NCBI GenBank assembly: GCA_002440705.1
Contig: DJVA01000045.1
Location: forward strand, 1-15,227
Origin: Flavobacteriaceae bacterium UBA6268
GTDB lineage: Bacteria; Bacteroidota; Bacteroidia; Flavobacteriales; Flavobacteriaceae
Length of the DNA stretch: 15,227 bases
Direction of reading: 5' to 3'
The notes beneath the pieces are model-generated. The model was given only the letters and a program-made list of their open reading frames with translations, made no database searches and was not told the origin of the DNA. The translations under genes and the position numbers were made by a program. Positions 7,751 to 13,818 of the stretch are shown piece by piece. The stretch's first letter is position 1, and every line of letters begins with the position of its first letter.

Positions 7751-8089
7751 TTAGGCTTTTTGTTTGTTTCGGGTTCTTCTCTTCTCGGCCCAAGCAACGG
7801 CGTGCTTGTCCAATTTTACGGTCAAGAAACGCATGATGCGTTCGTCCCTTCTAAATTCGGTTTCAAAATCACCGATTACTTCACCGTCTACGGTGAATTC
7901 GAACAAGTGGTAAAAACCACTTTTCTTGTGCTGAATGGGATAGGCCAGTTTTTTTAGCCCCCAATTCTCTTTCGATACCATCTTAGCCCCTTTGGAAACA
8001 AGGAAATCCTCAAATTTCTGAACTGTTTCCTTTATCTGCTCTTCAGATAAAACGGGATTCAAGATGAAAACAGTTTCGTAGTGATACAT
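7751..8089 (-). CDS. rpsF: 30S ribosomal protein bS6
   Basis: First gene of the rpsF-rpsR-rplI operon; bS6 heterodimerises with bS18 on the platform of the 30S subunit. The 112-residue sequence opens MYHYETVFILNPVLSEEQ, as in the family, and has WGLKKLAYPIQHKKSGFYHL and the RRDERIMRFLTVKLDKHA segment near the end. The C-terminal tail is rich in Arg and Lys (EKRRTRNKQKA). The start is fixed by the conserved N-terminus. A near-consensus promoter lies 44 bases upstream, leaving a 5' leader of about 37-40 bases. Autoregulation by the S6:S18 pair is known in other bacteria; the leader here has a small hairpin but not the well-known motif. Confidence 0.98.
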   Translation of the reverse strand: MYHYETVFILNPVLSEEQIKETVQKFEDFLVSKGAKMVSKENWGLKKLAYPIQHKKSGFYHLFEFTVDGEVIGDFETEFRRDERIMRFLTVKLDKHAVAWAEKRRTRNKQKA

Positions 8090-8132
8090 AAAAAAAAGTT
8101 TAATGAACTCTCAGCACTCTGCCAAGAGCGTG

Positions 8133-8163
8133 CAAAAATACTACTTTATTTTCAATTAACAAA
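8133..8163 (-). promoter_or_regulatory. Promoter of the rpsF-rpsR-rplI operon
   Basis: On the minus strand TTTG (8163-8160), a 19-base spacer and TATTTTTG (8140-8133) match the Bacteroidota consensus TTTG-N19-TAnnTTTG at every fixed position. It faces rpsF and predicts a transcription start near 8127-8129. This is the best promoter match in the window. Confidence 0.78.
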
Positions 8164-8238
8164 TAATCCCACAGGTATCATTTTTTTCCTACATCAAAAG
8201 TTAAAATGCTTATTTTTAGGGGTGAAAGTTAAAAAAAG

Positions 8239-8269
8239 TTGCAGTTCATCGATTTTTTGGCTAATATTG
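8239..8269 (+). promoter_or_regulatory. Candidate promoter of the LytTR regulator gene
   Basis: TTG at 8239-8241, a 20-base spacer and TAATATTG at 8262-8269 fit TTG-N20-TAnnTTTG with one mismatch in the -7 box. The start would fall ~15 bases before the GTG at 8292. A GCTAA/TTAGC inverted repeat overlaps the -7 box. Confidence 0.5.
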
Positions 8270-8291
8270 CTCTTAGCTAAACCTTACAACC

Positions 8292-9002
8292 GTGGAGAAA
8301 CCCATACTTAAATGCGCTATCGTTGACGATTCAACCCTACAGCGCCTTTCCATAGTAAAGCTTATTGAAAACCATCCCTCACTGAATCTCGTTGCACAAT
8401 ACAACAATGCCATTGAAGCCAAAATGGGGCTTGCTACTACAGAGATTGACTTGATTTTTTTGGACATCGAAATGCCCATTCTTTCAGGTTTTGATTTGTT
8501 GGATGATTTGGCCAATAAGCCACAAATTATTTTTGTAACCGGGAAAACCAAATACGCTTTCAAGGCTTTTGATTACGATGCCGTGGATTACCTCAGAAAG
8601 CCCATTTCGAAGGAACGCTTCCTGAATGCAGTGCACAAGGCCATCATCAATTACAAGATGAAAAACGAAGATGGGTTTGACGATGAAGATTTCATCTTTG
8701 TGAAAAGCAACCTGAAAAAGCGGAAGGTATTCCTTAACGAACTTCGCTACATTGAAGCGCTTGGCGACTACGTGAAATTGGTTACGGAACACGATGCGCT
8801 GGTGGTACTCTCCACCATGAAAGCATTTGAATCGCTCCTCCCAAAAGAACGTTTCCTGCGGATTCACAAATCCTACATAGTAAACCTTGAAAAAGTGGAA
8901 CGCTACAACAGCAAGGTCATCGAACTGGATAAGGAAAAACTTCCGTTGAGCCGAAATCGAAAAGCGGATCTGGTCGATGCCCTTTCCGCAACCATACGTT
9001 AA
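8292..9002 (+). CDS. LytTR-family response regulator transcription factor (GTG start)
   Basis: Two-component response regulator of the LytR/AlgR type. Residues ~6-122 are a receiver domain with acidic pair D12/D13, phospho-acceptor D58 in FLDIEMPILSGFDLL, T83 in FVTGK and K103 in YLRKPIS. Residues ~134-235 are the LytTR DNA-binding domain, with FIFVKSNLKKRKV, RYIEALGDYVKL, FLRIHKSYIVNLEKV and LPLSRNRK. Length (236 aa) and all key receiver residues are normal. The start is a GTG, chosen because the conserved receiver begins six codons later and there is no better upstream start. No histidine kinase gene is adjacent, so its partner must lie elsewhere or outside the window. It is divergent from rpsF and overlaps the convergent priA by 4 bases; the tetranucleotide TTAA (8999-9002) supplies both stop codons. 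Confidence 0.95.
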   Translation: MEKPILKCAIVDDSTLQRLSIVKLIENHPSLNLVAQYNNAIEAKMGLATTEIDLIFLDIEMPILSGFDLLDDLANKPQIIFVTGKTKYAFKAFDYDAVDYLRKPISKERFLNAVHKAIINYKMKNEDGFDDEDFIFVKSNLKKRKVFLNELRYIEALGDYVKLVTEHDALVVLSTMKAFESLLPKERFLRIHKSYIVNLEKVERYNSKVIELDKEKLPLSRNRKADLVDALSATIR

Positions 9003-11446
9003 TAGGGATCTACATCGATTGTTAATTTTACTCGCGAAAATTCCTTGATCGCATGAAAGCGGCTTTGGGCTTTCAAAAGGTATTCCTTTGTTTTGGATAG
9101 GGATTGCTCTTTAGAAATTTTGACCAACACATGGGAAATAAATTCGTTTCGAACGCGTGCTACCGGCGGTTGTACAGGACCTAGAACTTGTTCTCCAAAC
9201 GTCCTTCTCAATACAGTTGCAAACCACTGGCTGGCCTTTTCCATAACTAAAGTATTGCGATGACGAACGGTAATCTTGATAAGCCTAAAAAGTGGAGGAT
9301 AATGAAATTGATGCCGCTCTTCCAACTGTTCGCGGTACATGGATTCGTAATCATACCCACTTACTTGCTGCAGGATTTGGTGGAGTGGGTTGTAACTTTG
9401 AATGATGGCTTTCCCCCTTTTTTGGGTACGGCCTGCGCGCCCCGCCACTTGTTGCAATAACTGAAATGCCCGCTCGTGGGCGCGAAAATCGGGAAAGTTC
9501 AACAAAGTATCGGCATTAAGGACGCCAACCAACTGTACCTTTCTAAAATCTAGGCCCTTGGCCAGCATCTGGGTACCTACCAATACATCGATTTCTTTAT
9601 TTTCCATGCGTTCAATCAACTTGGCATAGGCATGTTTCCCTTTGGTTGTATCCTGATCCATCCTTGCAACGGTATGATCGGGAAACAACTCCTTGGCTTC
9701 CGCCTCTATCTGTTCAGTTCCCAAGCCCTTATGGTCCAAGGTTTCACTACCACAGGCCATGCAAGACACCAACATGGCCATTCGGTAACCACAATAGTGG
9801 CATTGTAACTGATTTTTATGTTGGTGGTACGTTAGGCTCACATCACAATTGGGGCACTGTGGGGAAACCCCACAGGTGGTACATTCCACAACAGGAGCAT
9901 AGCCTCTGCGGTTTTGGAACAAAATCACCTGTTCCCCCTCGGAAAGCACCTCTCGCATTACCTCCAGGAGGCGCGCGCTGAAATGCCCAGACATCTGGCG
10001 TTTTTTTAGATTTTCCCGAATGTCCACTAATTCCACTTCGGGCATCATTACTTTTCCAAAGCGTTCTTTTAGTTGCACCAAACCATACTTGTTGCTTGCA
10101 GCATTGTAATAAGTTTCCAGTGACGGGGTAGCCGACCCCATCAAAACTTTGGCAACGTGCAATTGTGCCAAAACCACAACCGCATCCCGTGCATGGTAGC
10201 GGGGCGCCGGACTGTACTGCTTGAATGAGGGTTCATGTTCTTCATCCACTATCACAAATCCTAAATTTTGAAAAGGTAAAAACAGAGACGATCTGGCGCC
10301 GATTACAATTTGGGCTGTGGCCTTTTGTTGCAACACCTTGTTCCATACTTCCACTCGCTCATTATTGGAATATTTGGAATGATATACTGCTACCTTTTTG
10401 CCAAAATACTTTTGCAACCTGCTAATTAATTGGGTGGTCAAGGCAATTTCCGGAAGCATGTATAAAATTTGCTTCCCCTGTGGCAGAAGCGATTCGATTA
10501 ATTTCACATAGATTTCCGTCTTACCGCTCGAAGTGACTCCGTGAAGCAAGGCAATATCCTTTTGCTTAAAAGTACTTTCAATTTCATTAAAAGCCTTCTG
10601 CTGTAGAACACTCAGGGATTTTATATCAGAGGAAGCCTCGCCTGTGTATTCCATGCGGTCCTTCTGAAGGTAATACTCTTCAAGAATCCCTTTATCGATC
10701 AATGCTTTGAGAATGGATGCACTGCTGTTCGCTTTTTTTTGAAGCTGGACCGATTCGACATCATTCCCATGGGCAGATAGCATAAAAAGCGCCATCAATA
10801 CTTCGCGCTGTTTTGGAGCTCTAGTGAGTTCATCCAAAAGGGCCCTCAAGGCATCCTCGACCTGAAACGTTGCAGCTAATTTGACGTATCGCTTTAGCTT
10901 GGGTTTGTACTGTTCAAAAACTTCTTCCTGAACGGTAATCACTCCTTTTTCCATCAGCTTCTGCAAGATGCCCAAAACATACCTGCGATCCAGGATATTC
11001 CGAATATCATTGATGTGCAAGGATGACTGGTTTTGAAGGGCTTCATACACCAAAAACTCTTCGTCGGTGCAGTGTTTTTCATCCAAAACACCTTCCTTGC
11101 ACAAAGTAATGATGGTCTCACTTTCCAGCAAAAATGGGGAAGGCAAGGCCGCTCGCATGACTTCGCCTAAGGTGCAGAGGTAGTACTGCGCCATCCATTC
11201 CCAATGTTTCAATTGCCGGGAAGTCACGGTAGGGGTTTCGTCCAAAATTTGGTCGATGGCCTTGGTTTCGTAGCTCGGAGGTTGGTGGGCATGAATTTTA
11301 TACACTAAACCTGTGTAGACCTTAGATTTCCCAAAGGGAACCGCCACGCGCATCCCTGGTTTCAAAAAGGCCGCTTCGTCCTTAGTTACGCTATAGGTAA
11401 AGGCTTGCCGTAGGGGAATGGGAAGGATGACGTCGATAAAATACAC
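8999..11446 (-). CDS. priA: Primosomal protein N', replication restart helicase (GTG start)
   Basis: PriA recognises stalled forks and D-loops and reloads the replicative helicase via the primosome. The N-terminal 3'-DNA-binding domain starts FIDVILPIPLRQAFTYSV. The superfamily 2 helicase core has Walker A GVTSSGKT (303-310), DEEH (401-404), GSATPSLET (437-445), GTQMLAKGLDF (624-633) and QQVAGRAGR (665-673). Two zinc sites come from four CxxC pairs between Cys522 and Cys565. The 815 residues are longer than E. coli PriA (732 aa), as I would expect for this phylum, mainly in the region between the DNA-binding domain and Walker A. The start codon is GTG at 11446-11444; the upstream frame soon meets a stop. 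It lies 8 bases after yihY and is probably co-transcribed with nadC-yihY. Confidence 0.97.
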   Translation of the reverse strand: MYFIDVILPIPLRQAFTYSVTKDEAAFLKPGMRVAVPFGKSKVYTGLVYKIHAHQPPSYETKAIDQILDETPTVTSRQLKHWEWMAQYYLCTLGEVMRAALPSPFLLESETIITLCKEGVLDEKHCTDEEFLVYEALQNQSSLHINDIRNILDRRYVLGILQKLMEKGVITVQEEVFEQYKPKLKRYVKLAATFQVEDALRALLDELTRAPKQREVLMALFMLSAHGNDVESVQLQKKANSSASILKALIDKGILEEYYLQKDRMEYTGEASSDIKSLSVLQQKAFNEIESTFKQKDIALLHGVTSSGKTEIYVKLIESLLPQGKQILYMLPEIALTTQLISRLQKYFGKKVAVYHSKYSNNERVEVWNKVLQQKATAQIVIGARSSLFLPFQNLGFVIVDEEHEPSFKQYSPAPRYHARDAVVVLAQLHVAKVLMGSATPSLETYYNAASNKYGLVQLKERFGKVMMPEVELVDIRENLKKRQMSGHFSARLLEVMREVLSEGEQVILFQNRRGYAPVVECTTCGVSPQCPNCDVSLTYHQHKNQLQCHYCGYRMAMLVSCMACGSETLDHKGLGTEQIEAEAKELFPDHTVARMDQDTTKGKHAYAKLIERMENKEIDVLVGTQMLAKGLDFRKVQLVGVLNADTLLNFPDFRAHERAFQLLQQVAGRAGRTQKRGKAIIQSYNPLHQILQQVSGYDYESMYREQLEERHQFHYPPLFRLIKITVRHRNTLVMEKASQWFATVLRRTFGEQVLGPVQPPVARVRNEFISHVLVKISKEQSLSKTKEYLLKAQSRFHAIKEFSRVKLTIDVDPY

Positions 11447-11454
11447 AACAAAGC

Positions 11455-12375
11455 TTAATTACATTGTTCCTTCAATCGCTGCAAGGAAACGTTCAATTCA
11501 AATCCCAGCAACAGGAGGTTGGAGTTGATCCAGATATAGAACATCATAATCAACAGCGCTCCAATGGATCCGTACAACTCATTATACTTCGCGAAATTGT
11601 TGATGTACACCCCAAAAAAATAGGTCGTCAACAAAAACAACAAGGTCGTTACCAAGGCCCCAATGGAAAAGAAACTAGTTTCGCGGCCCTCTTTCACCCC
11701 ATAATGGTACAAGGTAGCCACTACCAGATAAAGCATGAGGGCAAAAAAAGCGAATTGAAGCACATTGACCCAAAAAATATCATTATCGATATAAGCATCT
11801 GTTTTCAATACCTTGATCAAGTATTCGCCATACAAGATGGCACCTACCGTAACAATAATCACGACCGCCAAGAAGATGGCAACGGCCAGGGCCACTAAGT
11901 ATTGCTTAAAAAAGCCGCGATTAATGGTTACGTGAAACGAATATTCAAAAGCACTGAAGATGGCATTGACCCCATTGGCTGTCAAGAATAGCGTCAGGAA
12001 AAAAGTAACCGAAAGTAAGCTGCTGCGAGGATTCATGGCAATGTCTGCAATGACAGGATAGAAAAAATCGTGGGTTTGCGGTGGCAACAAATTGTCGATA
12101 AACATTAAAAAACGAGCCTGAAAGTTCTGGATTCGGATGTAGGGTATCAAGTTGAGCACAAACAGCAAAAAAGGAAAAATGGCCATGAAAAAACTGTAAG
12201 CAATAGCACTGGCTCTCGAAGAAAAAGTGCCCTTTATGATTCCAAGCGTGTAGGTTTCCAACAAATCGTAGAGTGAAAAACCACTGAAACCAGGAAGCTT
12301 AATCAGCTGTAAGAGCTTCACCAAATTCCGGACGATGGGTATTTTATTGAGTTTCTCCTCTACTTCTGCACTCAT
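11455..12375 (-). CDS. YihY/BrkB-family inner-membrane protein
   Basis: Integral membrane protein of the YihY/virulence factor BrkB family; its biochemical role is not settled (older annotations as ribonuclease BN are wrong). The 306-residue protein has a soluble N-terminus of ~55 residues, then about six hydrophobic segments. Family marks are SSRASAIAYSFFMAIFPFLL, the FLTANGVNAIFSAFEYSF stretch, YHYGVKEGR, and near the C-terminus YGSIGALLIMMFYIWINSN followed by LLLLGFELN. Its ATG overlaps the nadC stop (ATGA, 12375-12372), and its stop is 8 bases before priA, so it sits mid-operon between NAD synthesis and replication restart genes. The neighbours do not suggest a shared function. Confidence 0.95.
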   Translation of the reverse strand: MSAEVEEKLNKIPIVRNLVKLLQLIKLPGFSGFSLYDLLETYTLGIIKGTFSSRASAIAYSFFMAIFPFLLFVLNLIPYIRIQNFQARFLMFIDNLLPPQTHDFFYPVIADIAMNPRSSLLSVTFFLTLFLTANGVNAIFSAFEYSFHVTINRGFFKQYLVALAVAIFLAVVIIVTVGAILYGEYLIKVLKTDAYIDNDIFWVNVLQFAFFALMLYLVVATLYHYGVKEGRETSFFSIGALVTTLLFLLTTYFFGVYINNFAKYNELYGSIGALLIMMFYIWINSNLLLLGFELNVSLQRLKEQCN

Positions 12376-13232
12376 GAAATGGCTTTTAAACTTAAATCCA
12401 TGTTATGAACCGAGTGCGTAAGTGCCCCACTGGAAATGTAATCGACCCCACATTCAGCAAACTTCCTAGCGGTTTCCAGGGTGATGCCCCCACTCGATTC
12501 GGTGAGGCATTTCCCGTCAATCATTTCCACCGCCTTTCGAGTATCCTCATAATTGAAATTGTCGATCAGGATTCGGTACACGCCTTCGTTCTCTAGAATT
12601 TCAGCAACTTCATCCAGGTTTCGGGCCTCCACGATGATCTTCAAATCCAAGCGATTTTTTTTAAGGTACTTCTTGGTTTTATCAATTGCTTTGGAAATAC
12701 CGCCACAAAAGTCAATGTGGTTGTCCTTCAACATGACCATATCGTACAATGCAAAACGATGGTTTTCCCCTCCCCCAATTTTGACAGCCCATTTTTCAAG
12801 GGCACGAATCCCAGGGGTGGTTTTGCGTGTGTCGAGGATTTTGGTTTTAGTTCCCTCCAAAGCCTTCACAAACATATGGGTTTTTGTGGCTATGGCACTC
12901 ATTCGCTGCATAGCATTGAGCACCAGTCTTTCTGCTTTCAAAATGGACTGACTACTGCCGGACACATAAAAAACAATATCTCCATAATTCACAGGTGTTC
13001 CATCGGTAATCTTAACAGTTACTTCCAATCCATGATCTACATAATCAAAAACCTGCTTGACAAATTCGACCCCAGCAATAATGCCTTCATCCTTGACCAA
13101 AAGCTGGGCCTCGCCCATGGCATCTTCGGGGATACAAGCCAACGAGCTATGGTCTCCTGCCCCAACATCTTCCCGAATGGCATTGGCAATGATGATGGCA
13201 ATTTCCTTGTCGAACTGTTTTTTTGAAATCAT
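12372..13232 (-). CDS. nadC: Nicotinate-nucleotide pyrophosphorylase (carboxylating)
   Basis: Quinolinate phosphoribosyltransferase, which makes nicotinate mononucleotide + CO2 + PPi from quinolinate and PRPP in de novo NAD synthesis. The 286 residues carry the full motif set: EDVGAGDHSS (21-30), ERLVLNAMQRMSAIAT (101-116), DTRKTTPGIR (134-143), the basic quinolinate-binding stretch HRFALYDMVMLKDNH (158-172), E202, D224, ESSGGI (245-250) and VDYISSGALTHS (263-274). It looks complete and functional. It is the first gene of the nadC-yihY-priA run and is divergent from rlmH, with 105 bp between starts. nadA and nadB are not in the window. A 7-bp-arm inverted repeat (13246-13269) lies just upstream of its ATG and may be an operator or a leader hairpin. 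No good -33/-7 pair was found for it. Confidence 0.97.
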   Translation of the reverse strand: MISKKQFDKEIAIIIANAIREDVGAGDHSSLACIPEDAMGEAQLLVKDEGIIAGVEFVKQVFDYVDHGLEVTVKITDGTPVNYGDIVFYVSGSSQSILKAERLVLNAMQRMSAIATKTHMFVKALEGTKTKILDTRKTTPGIRALEKWAVKIGGGENHRFALYDMVMLKDNHIDFCGGISKAIDKTKKYLKKNRLDLKIIVEARNLDEVAEILENEGVYRILIDNFNYEDTRKAVEMIDGKCLTESSGGITLETARKFAECGVDYISSGALTHSVHNMDLSLKAIS

Positions 13233-13245
13233 GGCCGTAGTATTT

Positions 13246-13269
13246 CTGCTAAAATACTAAAATTAGCAG
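13246..13269. promoter_or_regulatory. Inverted repeat in the nadC-rlmH divergent region, possible operator
   Basis: CTGCTAA (13246-13252) and TTAGCAG (13263-13269) form perfect 7-bp inverted arms around a 10-base AT-only-but-one centre. The repeat lies 14-37 bases upstream of the nadC ATG and 69 bases before the rlmH ATG, where a regulator of either gene could bind. There is no T-run after it, so a terminator is unlikely. Confidence 0.4.
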
Positions 13270-13337
13270 GTTAGGCTATGGGTCTCCTTGTAATTTGGTA
13301 TTTTAGGACATCAAAAGTGTTCGAACCGGATTTTGAG

Positions 13338-13811
13338 ATGAAAATTACGCTTTTTGCCCTAGGAAAAACAGACGATTCTTCGCTTCAAAAACTGATTGAT
13401 GGGTATCAGAAACGCCTGTCGCATTACATCAGTTTTAATTTTGAAGTGATTCCAGATATCAAAAATTCCAAGAACCTGTCCGAAATGCAACAAAAGCAAC
13501 TGGAAGGAGAAGAACTTTTGAAGCGATTGCAGCCCGCAGATATGCTGTATCTGTTGGATGAAAAAGGAACTTTGCATAGTTCGGAAGGTTTTGCCAGCTT
13601 CCTTCAAAAAAAAATGAACAGCGGTATTAAAAACCTGGTTTTTGCCATTGGGGGACCTTATGGGTTTAGCGATGCAGTGTACACCAAAGCAGCAGGAAAA
13701 CTCTCTTTATCCAAAATGACCTTTAGCCATCAAATGGTGCGCTTATTCTTTGTGGAGCAATTGTATCGGGGTTTTTCCATTTTAAGGAATGAGCCCTACC
13801 ATCATCGATGA
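13338..13811 (+). CDS. rlmH: 23S rRNA (pseudouridine1915-N3)-methyltransferase
   Basis: SPOUT-class SAM-dependent enzyme that methylates pseudouridine 1915 in helix 69 of 23S rRNA on the assembled ribosome. The frame is open from 13278, but the conserved N-terminus MKITLFALGKT begins at 13338, giving 157 residues, the family norm. SAM-binding trefoil-knot features are LYLLDEKG (70-77), FAIGGPYGF (102-110) and the C-terminal LSLSKMTFSHQMVRLFFVEQ with the ending YRGFSILRNEPYHHR, which is highly conserved. The coding strand has an A9 run at 13606-13614 (Gln-Lys-Lys-Met), but the frame is intact. It is divergent from nadC and converges with the secreted hydrolase gene, with 7 bases between stops. 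TATTTTAG (13299-13306) resembles a -7 box, with no clear -33 partner. Confidence 0.96.
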   Translation: MKITLFALGKTDDSSLQKLIDGYQKRLSHYISFNFEVIPDIKNSKNLSEMQQKQLEGEELLKRLQPADMLYLLDEKGTLHSSEGFASFLQKKMNSGIKNLVFAIGGPYGFSDAVYTKAAGKLSLSKMTFSHQMVRLFFVEQLYRGFSILRNEPYHHR

Positions 13812-13818
13812 TTCTTGA

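Noticed and set aside
8090..8130. Canonical S6:S18-binding leader motif
   Set aside because: No CCG-containing loop of the known motif could be placed in the short leader; only a generic hairpin is visible.
12717..13226. 169-codon plus-strand open frame opposite nadC
   Set aside because: Antisense shadow of a complete and conserved gene.
13278..13337. 20-codon N-terminal extension of rlmH
   Set aside because: Family members start at MKITLFALGKT; the extension would cover the probable promoter region.
13606..13614. A9 run in rlmH as a frameshift or phase-variation site
   Set aside because: The gene is essential-like housekeeping, the frame is intact, and A-runs encoding Lys are common in AT-rich genomes; similar T8 runs occur in priA.
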